Source of the DNA: Ferranicluibacter rubi
Lineage (GTDB): Bacteria > Pseudomonadota > Alphaproteobacteria > Rhizobiales > Rhizobiaceae
Reading direction: 5' to 3'
DNA length: 64,000 bases
Assembly (NCBI RefSeq): GCF_011603255.1
Contig: NZ_JAANCM010000001.1
Location: 558,001 to 622,000 of the forward strand
Position 1 is the first letter of the stretch. Every line of letters begins with the position of its first letter. A program made the translations under genes and the position numbers. Under the pieces are notes generated by a model. The model did not search any database. It saw only the letters and a list, made by a program, of their open reading frames with translations, and was not told where the DNA came from. Shown piece by piece: positions 56,219 through 64,000 of this stretch.

Positions 56219-56396
56219 GGTGTATCCAATATCGAGCGCCGATCTCGGCGCGATTGAGGCGGTGCAATGCCTCTTTCGAGGCTGAAGGTCAAGGCTCGGC
56301 GCGCAAAAGTCCCGCAAATGCGGGCTTGCACCACCCTCTTGAACGTATCCGCCGCGCATGATCTCTATCCGGCAACCCCAAGCCTGCGGAGCTGCC

Positions 56397-57137
56397 ATGC
56401 ACGTCCTCGTCGTCGAAAACATGCCTCATTCGGATCTCGGTCTCGTCGGTATCGCGCTCGCGGAAGCGGGCGCGCGTCTCGATATCCGCAAGGCCTATGC
56501 CGGCGATGCGCTGCCGGCAGAGCCGGAGCCTTACGATGCCCTGGTGGTGCTGGGCGGGGAGCAGAGCGCGCGCGACGATGCGCTTCATCCCTATCTGCCG
56601 ACGCTTTGCCATCTGATGCGCCGTTTCACGGAAATGGATCGGGCGGTGCTCGGCATCTGCCTTGGCAGCCAGCTTCTCGCCCGGGCGCATGGCGGCGACA
56701 ATCGTCTCGGCGTGGCACACGAGTTCGGCTGGCGGGAGATCGGGCTGACGGCGGCGGGACAGGCGGACCCGGTTCTGTCTGCGGCCGGCGCACGCTTTCC
56801 GGCCTTCCAGTGGCATTCCGACACCTTTACCCTGCCCCCGGCGGCGGAGGTTCTGGCGGGCAACGACGCGGTTCCGCTGCAGGCCTTCCGCATCGGCCGG
56901 GCGAGCTACGGAATGCAGTTCCACTTCGAGGCGGGAACGGCGGTCATCGCCAGATGGAAGGAGATCTACAAGGACCAGATCGACCGGATCGATCCCGACT
57001 GGCTGTCCCGCTCTGCAGATCTCGAAGCGCAACACGGCACCGCATCGGACACGGCGGGCCTGGCGCTCGCACGCGCCTGGGTCCACAGGATCGTTGTGGC
57101 GCAGGACGGGGCGGCGGCACGGGTGGATGCGGCCTGA
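56397..57137 (+). CDS. Class I glutamine amidotransferase (GMP-synthase-like domain)
   Basis: 246 residues. Nucleophile Cys in [17 protein letters not shown], His and Glu in GMQFHFEA: a complete triad of the GATase1 fold. Free-standing amidotransferases of this kind hydrolyse glutamine or gamma-glutamyl compounds; target unknown. ATG 56397 ([13 protein letters not shown]) has GGAG 5 bases upstream; the frame is open to 56358. Divergent from rbfA. Confidence 0.88.
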   Translation: MHVLVVENMPHSDLGLVGIALAEAGARLDIRKAYAGDALPAEPEPYDALVVLGGEQSARDDALHPYLPTLCHLMRRFTEMDRAVLGICLGSQLLARAHGGDNRLGVAHEFGWREIGLTAAGQADPVLSAAGARFPAFQWHSDTFTLPPAAEVLAGNDAVPLQAFRIGRASYGMQFHFEAGTAVIARWKEIYKDQIDRIDPDWLSRSADLEAQHGTASDTAGLALARAWVHRIVVAQDGAAARVDAA

Positions 57138-57266
57138 GGCGCCCGGTCATCGAGCGTTTGTCAGCGGTGACGAAACCCGGCTTCACCATTGCAGCCTAGG
57201 TTTCTTCCACCTATGTTCGTCATCATGAACAGGTGGAGGACACGCCGGTTTCCGGCGTGCAATGCA

Positions 57267-58046
57267 ATGATGACGAACCACACCGGCCGGGCCCAGACCC
57301 CTTCCTATCGTGACCGGGTTACCGCCCGCGTCAAGGCCGCCCGACATGCCGGCTTGCCGCTCGCAGGCCTGTTCGCCGGCATGATCCTCGCCAGCCTCTA
57401 TGGCGCATCCGGCCCGGTGGCGGCCGCGGATTGCGAGGCGACGCCTAATGCCGGGATCGATTGGAGCGGCTGCAGCAAGGCCAACCTGATGCTGCCCTCC
57501 AGCACCCTGACCAAGGCAGTTCTCTCAGGCGCCAACCTGTCGGCAACCGATCTCGGCAGCTCGGATCTGACCGAGGCGAACCTTGAAAAGGCCACGCTGA
57601 TCCGCGCGTCGCTGAGCGGCGCCACGGCCGAGAAGGCGAATTTCTCGCGGATCGAAGCCTATCGCTCCAATTTTTCCGGCATCAAGGCGGCCGGGGCGTC
57701 CTTCGCCGGTGCCGAATTGCAGCGCACCAACCTGACGGAAGCGGACTTGACCGGGGCAGATTTCAGTAAGGCCGAGCTTTCCAGGGTCAACTTCTCGAAA
57801 TCGACCATCACCGGCACGCGCTTCTCGCTGGCGAACCTTGCCCGCGCCAAGCTGACCGGTGCGACATTCAAGGGCCCGATCGCATTCGACGAGGCATTTC
57901 TGTTCCTCACGCGCGTAGAGGGGCTGGACCTATCGGCGGCGACCGGTCTGAAACAGGAGCAGATCGCACTCGCCTGCGGCGACGGGAAGACCAAGCTTCC
58001 GCCCGGCCTGACGCCGCCGCCGAATTGGCCTTGCAAGCACGATTGA
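57267..58046 (+). CDS. Exported pentapeptide-repeat protein
   Basis: About 259 residues. A hydrophobic segment (AGLPLAGLFAGMILASLYGASGPVAAA) near residue 30-55 suggests export or anchoring. It is followed by tandem A(N/D)LxX-type pentapeptides (ANLSATDLGSSDLTEANLEKATL, ADLTGADFSKAELSRVNF, ANLARAKLTGATF), which fold into a right-handed quadrilateral beta-helix. Ends with a Cys/Pro-containing tail. Function unknown. The start is unclear: ATG 57267/57270 or upstream 57225; none has a good ribosome site. Confidence 0.82.
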   Translation: MMTNHTGRAQTPSYRDRVTARVKAARHAGLPLAGLFAGMILASLYGASGPVAAADCEATPNAGIDWSGCSKANLMLPSSTLTKAVLSGANLSATDLGSSDLTEANLEKATLIRASLSGATAEKANFSRIEAYRSNFSGIKAAGASFAGAELQRTNLTEADLTGADFSKAELSRVNFSKSTITGTRFSLANLARAKLTGATFKGPIAFDEAFLFLTRVEGLDLSAATGLKQEQIALACGDGKTKLPPGLTPPPNWPCKHD

Positions 58047-58056
58047 GGAAATTGGA

Positions 58057-58515
58057 ATGGCGGTTTCACCATCCCTGCCTCTGACGGGCGCCTGCCGTTG
58101 TGGCAAAGTCCGCCTGCGCATCACGGCCGAGCCGATCCTGACCATGGCGTGCCATTGTACCGGCTGCCAGAAAATGACATCAGGGCCTTATTCCCTCAGC
58201 GTGGCCGTTCCGGCGACAGGCTTTTTCGTCACGCAGGGAGAGCCGGTGATCGGCGGTCTTCATGGCGAGATGCTGCATCACGTCTGCTGCCCGCATTGCA
58301 TGAGCTGGATGTTCACGCGGATCGAGGGCATGCCGGATATGGTGAATGTCCGCGCGACCATGCTGGACGATATCGCTTGGTATCGCCCGTTCATCGAGAC
58401 CTATACCTGCGAGAAACTTGGCTTCGCCGAAACGGGTGCCGCCCACAGCTACGAGCGTTTCCCGCCGATGGAGGATTTCGCCGGGCTGATCTCTGCCTAT
58501 CATGCCGCAGCGTGA
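58057..58515 (+). CDS. GFA family (glutathione-dependent formaldehyde-activating-like) protein
   Basis: 152 residues. Zinc-binding cysteines of the Mss4-like GFA fold: GACRCGKVR, CHCTGCQKMTSGPYS and CCPHCMSWMF. Most GFA proteins have no proven formaldehyde activity, so the function is open. Starts 10 bases after the pentapeptide-gene stop with GAGGAAAT upstream, so the two may be cotranscribed. Convergent with ccdB, 3 bp between stops. Confidence 0.92.
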   Translation: MAVSPSLPLTGACRCGKVRLRITAEPILTMACHCTGCQKMTSGPYSLSVAVPATGFFVTQGEPVIGGLHGEMLHHVCCPHCMSWMFTRIEGMPDMVNVRATMLDDIAWYRPFIETYTCEKLGFAETGAAHSYERFPPMEDFAGLISAYHAAA

Positions 58516-58518
58516 CGA

Positions 58519-58818
58519 TCAGAAGCCCTGGAAGAGGAAGTCGAGAGCGGCTGTGATCTCGTCGGAACGGGAGGATAGGTTCGCAACCTCACGCCCGATG
58601 TCTCGCTGATCCACAGCCGACATCCTTTGCGTTGCCATGGAATAGGTTTGCCCGTCGATCACAAAGCGAGGGTTCAAGCGACTGAACGCCCAGGTCATCG
58701 TTGTCAGTGGATAGAGCGGCGCCATGACCCGTGTCGGCAAAAGCTCCACGAGATCCGCCTGCAGATCCAGCGCGAAAATCTCAGAAGACTTTAGTTCATA
58801 GACACGGAAGCGTGCCAT
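58519..58818 (-). CDS. ccdB: CcdB-family toxin
   Basis: 99 residues, standard CcdB size. MARFRVYELKSSEIFALDLQADLVELLPTRVMAPLYP and the C-terminal FLFQGF resemble CcdB (VQADLLD..TRVVIPL..L and W-G-x-F/I end), which poisons DNA gyrase. The usual C-terminal Trp-Gly-Ile is replaced by F-Q-G-F, which may affect activity. Overlaps the antitoxin stop (TGATG). Confidence 0.9.
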   Translation of the reverse strand: MARFRVYELKSSEIFALDLQADLVELLPTRVMAPLYPLTTMTWAFSRLNPRFVIDGQTYSMATQRMSAVDQRDIGREVANLSSRSDEITAALDFLFQGF

Positions 58819-59048
58819 CAGAATTGGCGATACTTCGCCAACGGCAGACCGTGCGTTTCGATATACGCTCTCTCGGCTCGGAAAGCCTCGGCGTTCTCAA
58901 TCAACCAAAGACGCTCCCGCTCCGCCTTGACCGCCTTGGCGACGCCGTCGGCTGCCGCGCTCGATATATCGATGTTCAGCTCCAGCGCGTCGGCGACGAG
59001 TTTGTCGTCGAGCGAGACGTCGGGCCGTATCCGGGCTGTTTGCGACAT
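58818..59048 (-). CDS. ccdA: CcdA-family antitoxin
   Basis: 76 residues: MSQTARIRPDVSLDDKLVADALELNIDISSAAADGVAKAVKAERERLWLIENAEAF, then a short end. N-terminal ribbon-helix-helix DNA-binding part and C-terminal toxin-wrapping tail as in CcdA. ATG 59048 is preferred; ATG 59099 would add 17 residues. Upstream of and coupled with ccdB, the standard antitoxin-toxin order. Confidence 0.88.
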   Translation of the reverse strand: MSQTARIRPDVSLDDKLVADALELNIDISSAAADGVAKAVKAERERLWLIENAEAFRAERAYIETHGLPLAKYRQF

Positions 59049-59167
59049 GCGAGTATCCTCGATGGGAAACCCCGACGCGTCCTGCCGATCGTTTTGCAAA
59101 GCTGCAGGCCGCTTCCGGGCGGTAGCGATCAGGATAAACCATCCCGCCCAGAAGAAAAGAGGCTCGG

Positions 59168-59270
59168 CTATTCATCGCTCATCATCAGGGCGGCGATGAA
59201 GGCCTCCTGCGGGATATCAACCTTGCCAGCCTTGAGCCTGTCGAGCAGCTTGCGGCTGGCGTTGCCGCAG
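59168..59270 (-). pseudogene. Decayed second copy of the lepA 3' end
   Basis: On the minus strand this encodes [20 protein letters not shown] and then AFIAALMMSDE-stop, which lines up with the end of LepA (59956-59824: [35 protein letters not shown]). Relative to lepA it lacks 2 and 8 codons (6 and 24 bases), both in frame, and shows scattered substitutions. No start codon or upstream lepA sequence. The DUF1508 gene lies between the two copies. Confidence 0.85.
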
Positions 59271-59297
59271 GACCAACGAGGCTGGATGACCTGCGAT

Positions 59298-59672
59298 TCA
59301 AACTGTGACCGTCTCGTCCTCGACCGATGCGCCGGGCGCGTTTTTCTTGACGGAGTCGATGCAGTTCTTGGCGCTCGCCTTCGAGGCGTAGGCCTCGGAC
59401 TGGACCATGGGCTCGCCGTTTGCCGCCTTGAAGCGAACGAAGTGTTCGCCACCCTTGTTCTCGACGATTTCGAAACGATACCCGGAGCCGGTTTCATCCT
59501 TGGTCAGATCGACCGTTGACGCGCCCGGGGCATTCGTCTTGATGGAGTCGATGCAGTTCTTGGCGCTGGCTTTGGAAGCGTAGTTCTCAGACCAGACCAT
59601 GACCTCCGCATTGTAGAGGAACTGAACGCGGAACTGGCCGCTGGCTGCTTTCAGGATCTTGAACTTATGCAT
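59298..59672 (-). CDS. YegP-like protein with two DUF1508 repeats
   Basis: 124 residues: two internal repeats of about 55 aa (FKILKAASGQFRVQFLYNAEVMVWSENYASKASAKNCIDSIKTNAPGAS; FEIVENKGGEHFVRFKAANGEPMVQSEAYASKASAKNCIDSVKKNAPGA) with the Y-x-SKASAKNCIDS motif of DUF1508. Cytoplasmic, function unknown. ATG 59672 with GGAGG upstream. Lies between the lepA gene and a decayed copy of its 3' end. Confidence 0.92.
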   Translation of the reverse strand: MHKFKILKAASGQFRVQFLYNAEVMVWSENYASKASAKNCIDSIKTNAPGASTVDLTKDETGSGYRFEIVENKGGEHFVRFKAANGEPMVQSEAYASKASAKNCIDSVKKNAPGASVEDETVTV

Positions 59673-59823
59673 GTCATGTCCTCCCTTCGGTCACGGCCGG
59701 GCACCGTCAGCCGTCAGCGAGATCTACAACAAAATTCACTTTTCCGAAATGCCGATGAGAAAAACGACATCGTCCGATGCGCCGCTGATACGCCGGCAAC
59801 GCATTGGACGACGTCTCGAGTCT

Positions 59824-61650
59824 CTATTCGTCGCTCATCTTCAGGGCGGCGATGAAGGCTTCCTGCGGGATGTCGACCTTGCCGAACTGGCGCATGCGCT
59901 TCTTGCCGGCCTTCTGCTTGTCGAGCAGCTTGCGCTTGCGGCTGGCGTCGCCGCCGTAGCACTTGGCCGTCACGTCCTTGCGCATGGCCGAGATCGTCTC
60001 GCGGGCGATGACGTTGCCGCCGATGGCCGCCTGGATCGGGATCTTGAACATATGCCGCGGGATCAGATCCTTCAGCTTCTCGCACATGTCGCGTCCGCGC
60101 TTTTCGGCGGCCGAGCGGTGCACGAGCATCGAGAGCGCATCGACCGGCTCGCCATTGACCATGATCGACATCTTCACGAGGTTGCCCTCCTTGTAGCCGT
60201 CGAGATGGTAGTCGAACGAGGCGTAGCCCTTGGAGATCGACTTCAGCCGGTCGTAGAAGTCGAACACGACTTCGTTGAGCGGCAGCTCATAGGTGAGCAT
60301 GGCGCGCTTGCCGACATATGTGAGTTCCGTCTGCACGCCACGCCGGTCCTGGCAGAGCTTCAGAATGCCGCCGAGATAATCGTCGGGGGTGAGGATCGTC
60401 GCCTTGATCCAAGGCTCATGGATCTCGGAAATCCGCACCGGATCCGGCATGTCGGCCGGGTTGTGCAGCTCCTTCTCGGAGCCATCCGTCATGGTCAGCT
60501 TGTAGACCACCGAGGGTGCCGTTGCGATCAGGTCGAGGTCGAACTCGCGCTCGAGGCGTTCCTGAATGATTTCGAGGTGCAGCAGGCCGAGGAAGCCGCA
60601 GCGGAAACCGAAACCGAGCGCGGCCGAGCTTTCCATTTCGAAGGAGAAGGACGCATCGTTGAGGCGCAGCTTGCCCATGGCCGAGCGCAGATCCTCGAAA
60701 TCGGCAGCATCGACCGGGAAGAGGCCGCAGAACACGACCGGCTGGGCCGGTTTGAAGCCCGGCAGCGCCTGCGCCGTCGGCTTCTTGTCCTCGGTGATCG
60801 TATCGCCGACACGGGTGTCGGCCACTTCCTTGATGGAGCCGGTGAAGAAGCCGATCTCGCCCGGGCCGAGGCTATCGACGGCCAGCATCTTCGGCGTGAG
60901 AACGCCGACGCGCTCCACCTGGTACTTCGCGTCCGTGCCCATCATGCGGATCGTCTGGCCCTTGGAAAGCACGCCGTCGATGACGCGCACGAGCACCATG
61001 ACGCCGAGATAGGTGTCGTACCAGCTATCGACCAGCAGCGCCTTCAGCGGCGCCTTTTCGCCGCCCGGGCTTTTCGGCGCGGGCAGCTGGTGGACGATGG
61101 CTTCGAGAACGTCGGGAATCCCAAGGCCGGTCTTGGCCGAAATCAGCACCGCCTGGCTCGCATCGATGCCGATGACCTCTTCGATCTGCTCGCGGATGCG
61201 GTCGGGTTCGGCCGCCGGAAGGTCGATCTTGTTGAGGACCGTGACGATCTCGTGATTGTTGTCGATCGCCTGATAGACGTTGGCCAGCGTCTGCGCCTCG
61301 ACGCCCTGGCTGGCATCCACTACCAGCAGCGAGCCTTCGCAGGCCGACAGCGAGCGGGAGACTTCATAGGCGAAGTCGACGTGGCCGGGGGTGTCGATCA
61401 GGTTCAGGATATAGGTTTCGCCATTGTTGGCCTTGTAGTGCAGACGCACCGTCTGGGCCTTGATGGTGATGCCGCGCTCGCGCTCGATATCCATCGAGTC
61501 CAGCACCTGCTCGGACATGTCGCGCTCGGCAAGGCCGCCCGTCGACTGGATCAACCGGTCGGCAAGCGTCGACTTGCCATGGTCGATATGGGCGACGATG
61601 GAGAAGTTGCGGATATGATCCAGCGGCGTCTTGGAGGATGGTGTGCTCAT
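59824..61650 (-). CDS. lepA: Elongation factor 4 (LepA)
   Basis: 608-residue ribosome back-translocase GTPase. G1 [15 protein letters not shown]3 [13 protein letters not shown]4 NKIDLP, then EF-G-like domains II, III and V and the LepA-specific C-terminal domain ([25 protein letters not shown]). Full length and intact at its 3' end. Monocistronic; upstream the XRE-cupin gene is divergent. Confidence 0.97.
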   Translation of the reverse strand: MSTPSSKTPLDHIRNFSIVAHIDHGKSTLADRLIQSTGGLAERDMSEQVLDSMDIERERGITIKAQTVRLHYKANNGETYILNLIDTPGHVDFAYEVSRSLSACEGSLLVVDASQGVEAQTLANVYQAIDNNHEIVTVLNKIDLPAAEPDRIREQIEEVIGIDASQAVLISAKTGLGIPDVLEAIVHQLPAPKSPGGEKAPLKALLVDSWYDTYLGVMVLVRVIDGVLSKGQTIRMMGTDAKYQVERVGVLTPKMLAVDSLGPGEIGFFTGSIKEVADTRVGDTITEDKKPTAQALPGFKPAQPVVFCGLFPVDAADFEDLRSAMGKLRLNDASFSFEMESSAALGFGFRCGFLGLLHLEIIQERLEREFDLDLIATAPSVVYKLTMTDGSEKELHNPADMPDPVRISEIHEPWIKATILTPDDYLGGILKLCQDRRGVQTELTYVGKRAMLTYELPLNEVVFDFYDRLKSISKGYASFDYHLDGYKEGNLVKMSIMVNGEPVDALSMLVHRSAAEKRGRDMCEKLKDLIPRHMFKIPIQAAIGGNVIARETISAMRKDVTAKCYGGDASRKRKLLDKQKAGKKRMRQFGKVDIPQEAFIAALKMSDE

Positions 61651-61769
61651 GCGCCCGCATATAGCAGCGCTCCCGACGCCCGCAAAGCGGGAAATGCAGG
61701 GCGTTCAGCTTTCGGATACCATAATTCCCACCGTCAACGGGATCGCTTGACTCCACTATAGAAGATTGC

Positions 61770-61789
61770 AATTCTCTTTTAATGGAATT
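61770..61789. promoter_or_regulatory. Inverted repeat at the XRE-cupin start, likely autoregulatory operator
   Basis: AATTC-N10-GAATT lies just after a TTGACT (-35-like, 61747-61752) and overlaps the probable -10 (AATTCT) and the first ATG (61782). A repressor bound here would block its own promoter. Inference from position. Confidence 0.4.
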
Positions 61790-62381
61790 AGACATGCACC
61801 CGTCCGACGCGGATATCGGCGAAAGACTCCGATCGCTGCGCCAAAACCACGCGACCACGCTCGATGTGCTGGCACAGCGCGCCGGCGTCAGCCGCGCCAT
61901 GATCTCGCGGATCGAGCGCGGCGAGGCCAATCCGACCGCGCAGCTTCTGGCGCGCCTCTGCCACGCGCTCGGCACGACCCTGTCGCGGTTTTTCGCCGAC
62001 GATGCGCCACGGACAAGCCCTTTGCGGCGGGCGGAGGACCAGCATGTCTGGCGGGATCCGGAGACCGGCTATATCCGGCGGGCCGTGTCGCCGGAAGCCA
62101 CCGGGTCGCCGGTCGATATCGTCGATGTCAGCTTCCCCCCGGGCGGGCGGGTCGTGTTCGAGCCGCAGGCGTTCGACAGCGGTACGACGCAGCATCTCTG
62201 GCTGCTCGAGGGCCGCATGACGATGACGGCGGGCGACGAGACCTACCATCTCGCCCCCGGCGACTGCCTGTTCATGCGGCTGAGCGAGATGATCGTGTTT
62301 TCCAACCCGCATGCAGACATGGCCCGCTACGCCATCATCCTCCATCGCGGTCACCCGCAAACCAGCAAAGGACGCTCATGA
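61782..62381 (+). CDS. XRE-family regulator with cupin sensor domain
   Basis: 199 residues. N-terminal helix-turn-helix (IGERLRSLRQNHATTLDVLAQRAGVSRAMISRIERGEANPTAQLLARLCHALG) and C-terminal cupin_2 barrel (VSFPPGGRVVFEP, QHLWLLEGRMTMTAGDETYHLAPGDCLFM). Small-molecule-responsive repressor of an adjacent enzyme, here the GNAT gene with which it overlaps (ATGA). The Met at 61794 has a GGAA upstream and may be the true start; the ATG at 61782 would be almost leaderless given the putative promoter. Confidence 0.9.
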   Translation: MELDMHPSDADIGERLRSLRQNHATTLDVLAQRAGVSRAMISRIERGEANPTAQLLARLCHALGTTLSRFFADDAPRTSPLRRAEDQHVWRDPETGYIRRAVSPEATGSPVDIVDVSFPPGGRVVFEPQAFDSGTTQHLWLLEGRMTMTAGDETYHLAPGDCLFMRLSEMIVFSNPHADMARYAIILHRGHPQTSKGRS

Positions 62382-62932
62382 CGATGGCCATGAACACCAC
62401 ATTGCCGGCGATTCGCCGCCTGACCGGCGAAGAAGCCCGCGCAGCAATACCCGCACTTTCGGCGATCCTGATCGACTGCATTGACGGCGGCGCATCGGTC
62501 GGCTTTCTCTCGCCGTTCGGCGATGAGGATGCGGCGACCTACTGGACCGGCGTCGCGGATGCCGTGACATCAGGACACACCGTGCTGCTGGTGGCGGAAG
62601 CCGATGGCGAGATCTTGGGAACCGTGCAGCTCGGCATCGGATTGCCGCCGAACCAGCCGCACCGGGCCGACCTGAAGAAGCTCCTCGTTCACCGGCGCGA
62701 TCGCGGCCGGGGACTTGCGCGCCTGCTGATGACGGCAGCGGAGAGCCAGTCGCTGGCGCTCGGGCGGCATCTTCTCGTGCTGGATACGGCAACCGGCAGT
62801 CCGGCCGAGGCGATCTATGCGCGGCTCGGCTGGAGCCGTGCCGGTGTCATTCCGGATTATGCGCTTTTTCCGGATGGGAGCTTCTGCGGCTCGACGTTCT
62901 TCTACAAGTCGCTCACCCCATCCGACACCTGA
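62378..62932 (+). CDS. GNAT-family N-acetyltransferase
   Basis: 184 residues. Acetyl-CoA binding motif A is RRDRGRGLARLLMTAAE (R/Q-x-x-G-x-G/A), preceded by HRADLKKLLVH and followed by LVLDTATGSPAEAIYARLGWSRAGVIPDYAL. Substrate unknown; a small amine or amino acid is likely. ATG 62378 overlaps the regulator stop, so the pair forms a two-gene operon in which the regulator may sense the enzyme's substrate. Confidence 0.88.
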   Translation: MTMAMNTTLPAIRRLTGEEARAAIPALSAILIDCIDGGASVGFLSPFGDEDAATYWTGVADAVTSGHTVLLVAEADGEILGTVQLGIGLPPNQPHRADLKKLLVHRRDRGRGLARLLMTAAESQSLALGRHLLVLDTATGSPAEAIYARLGWSRAGVIPDYALFPDGSFCGSTFFYKSLTPSDT

Positions 62933-63019
62933 GCGCATCCGGCCGAAACCCGATTTCCATCATAAGGCCGCAATCAATGCTATGAGGAACAGGGAGCAAT
63001 TTTGGGGACCCTTGATTCG

Positions 63020-63685
63020 ATGATGAAGAAACTCGCCATCGTGGCCGTCTCGGCCATCTACCTTTCCGGCTGCACGACGACCGACCCGTATACGGGCGAA
63101 CAGAAGATGTCGAACACGGCAGGCGGCGCACTGATCGGTGCCGGCCTCGGTGCCGCAACCGGCCTTCTCGTCGGCGGCAGCGCCCGTGGACGGCGTGATT
63201 CCGCGCTGGTCGGTGCCGGCATCGGCGCGCTCGGCGGCGGCCTCATCGGCAACTACATGGACAGCCAGGAAAACGAGTTGCGCGCGCAGCTTCAGGGCAC
63301 CGGCGTCTCCGTCACCCGCCAGGGCGACCGCATCATCCTGAACATGCCGTCGAACATCACGTTCGCGACCGACCAGGATCAGGTCATGCCCGGCTTCTAC
63401 TCGACGCTGAATTCGGTGGCGATCGTGCTGCGCAAGTTCAACAAGACGCTCGTCGATGTCGATGGCCACACGGACTCGACCGGCAGCGCCGGCCACAATC
63501 AGGCTTTGTCGGAACGCCGCGCCGCCTCGGTTGCCAATTATCTCGGCAGCCAAGGCGTGGACCAGCGCCGCATGTCGGCCATGGGCTATGGCGCCGAACG
63601 CCCGGTCGCATCCAATTCGAGCGAAGCCGGCCGCGCCCAGAACCGTCGCGTGGAAATCTCCATCGCGCCGATCAAGGAACAGTAA
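63020..63685 (+). CDS. OmpA-family outer-membrane lipoprotein (YiaD/Pal-like)
   Basis: 221 residues. Lipoprotein signal with lipobox LSGC (Cys18: KKLAIVAVSAIYLSGCTTT), a glycine-zipper segment (AGGALIGAGLGAATGLLVGG; GAGIGALGGGLIG) that inserts in membranes, and a C-terminal OmpA domain binding peptidoglycan (VDVDGHTDSTGSAGHNQALSERRAASVANYLGSQGV..YGAERP). ATG 63020 used; the next codon is also ATG. Ends at a good terminator. Confidence 0.93.
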   Translation: MMKKLAIVAVSAIYLSGCTTTDPYTGEQKMSNTAGGALIGAGLGAATGLLVGGSARGRRDSALVGAGIGALGGGLIGNYMDSQENELRAQLQGTGVSVTRQGDRIILNMPSNITFATDQDQVMPGFYSTLNSVAIVLRKFNKTLVDVDGHTDSTGSAGHNQALSERRAASVANYLGSQGVDQRRMSAMGYGAERPVASNSSEAGRAQNRRVEISIAPIKEQ

Positions 63686-63712
63686 GCGTCCTTTTCCCTC
63701 GGGAACGACGAG

Positions 63713-63741
63713 AGCCGGTGCCGAAAGGCGCCGGCTTTTCT
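63713..63741 (+). terminator. Rho-independent terminator after the OmpA lipoprotein
   Basis: Stem AGCCGGTGCC/GGCGCCGGCT (one G-U pair), GAAA tetraloop, then TTTTCT. Confidence 0.88.
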
Positions 63742-63744
63742 CGT

Positions 63745-64000
63745 TCAGCGGGGTGGATAATCGTGAATGCCGCCGCGGAAATCCTCGACCCTGTGGCCCT
63801 GATCGGTCCGCTCGATACTGGGGGCTGCAATGACCGCTTTGCCATGCCCCCCGGGGATGTCGAGCACGTAGGTCGGCTGGCAGAGGCCGGAGATCGTGCC
63901 ACGCAGGGCGGCGACCAGCGCCTGTCCCTCCTCCACCGACAGGCGAAAATGCGCGGTTCCCGGCGCAAGGTCGGGGTGGTGCAGGTAATAGGGCTTGATG
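63745..64000 (-). CDS. Lysine-2,3-aminomutase-like protein (EpmB/KamA family), C-terminal part
   Basis: Open to the window edge; 84 visible residues ending HDYPPR-stop. The segment KPYYLHHPDLAPGTAHFRLSVEEGQALVAALRGTISGLCQPTYVLDIPGGHGKA is characteristic of the PLP/radical-SAM lysine aminomutase family near its C-terminus, with the conserved DIPGG(x)GK lysine-binding region. Members near epmA modify elongation factor P by making beta-lysine. The radical-SAM CxxxCxxC and PLP lysine lie outside the window. Confidence 0.88.
   Translation of the reverse strand, partial: IKPYYLHHPDLAPGTAHFRLSVEEGQALVAALRGTISGLCQPTYVLDIPGGHGKAVIAAPSIERTDQGHRVEDFRGGIHDYPPR

Noticed and set aside
59659-61761. 700-aa plus-strand open frame opposite lepA
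   Set aside because: Antisense shadow of lepA; composition is dominated by His/Arg/Asp/Glu/Leu as expected from the reverse frame of a GC-rich gene, with no family motif.

Overview
The window is chromosomal DNA of an alphaproteobacterium of the order Hyphomicrobiales, most likely family Rhizobiaceae (Rhizobium/Agrobacterium/Shinella/Ensifer type). Evidence: high GC, ATGA/TGATG operon overlaps, a rhizobial Irr regulator next to fabA-fabB-fabI, a complete erythritol locus, a PhoB-boxed C-P lyase locus, and several small rhizobial conserved proteins. Genus cannot be fixed from the sequence alone.

Layout. 1-1.5 kb: end of a TIGR02300-type acidic protein, tRNA-Ala(GGC), xth and a small conserved protein. 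1.67-1.81 kb: an unannotated minus-strand RNA made of four hairpins, each with an anti-Shine-Dalgarno CU-rich loop, the last one being a terminator. 2.2-6.8 kb: an XRE regulator, a winged-helix/TPR regulator, a 67-aa peptide, a YcaO cyclodehydratase-like protein and a TfuA protein. This looks like a RiPP (ribosomally made, modified peptide) cluster and is the best candidate in the window for an undescribed system. 7.2-11.2 kb: a YehZYXW/OsmU-type osmoprotectant ABC importer. 11.3-15.6 kb: ABC-F ATPase, ArsB-like permease, CHASE3-cyclase. 15.8-27.3 kb: erythritol catabolism (eryABCD) divergent from its importer (DUF2291 gene, eryEFG), plus a DeoR regulator. 27.3-37.5 kb: phosphonate locus (phnF facing phnGHIJKL-hexapeptide transferase, then phnCDE-phnM), with two Pho boxes and a PhnF operator. 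37.5-45.2 kb: peroxiredoxin, DUF922 protein, small membrane proteins, NDH-2, a flavoprotein, YdcF, TRIC-type membrane protein.

45.2-48.6 kb: irr divergent from fabA-fabB-fabI (unsaturated fatty-acid synthesis). 48.7-56.2 kb, minus strand: rsmC-like methyltransferase, pnp, rpsO, an HWE histidine kinase that sits inside the usual truB-rpsO neighbourhood, truB, rbfA. 56.4-58.5 kb: glutamine amidotransferase, pentapeptide-repeat protein, GFA protein. 58.5-59.8 kb: a small accessory patch at the lepA 3' end (ccdAB toxin-antitoxin, a decayed second copy of the lepA terminus, a DUF1508 protein). 59.8-64 kb: lepA, an XRE-cupin regulator coupled to a GNAT acetyltransferase, an OmpA-type lipoprotein, and the end of a lysine-2,3-aminomutase-like (EpmB) gene running off the window.

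How they work together: the ery genes import and phosphorylate erythritol and send it toward erythrose-4-phosphate; the phn genes import phosphonates under phosphate starvation and cleave the C-P bond; the YcaO/TfuA pair would modify the adjacent peptide under two dedicated regulators. No insertion sequence, integrase, CRISPR array or replication origin was recognised.
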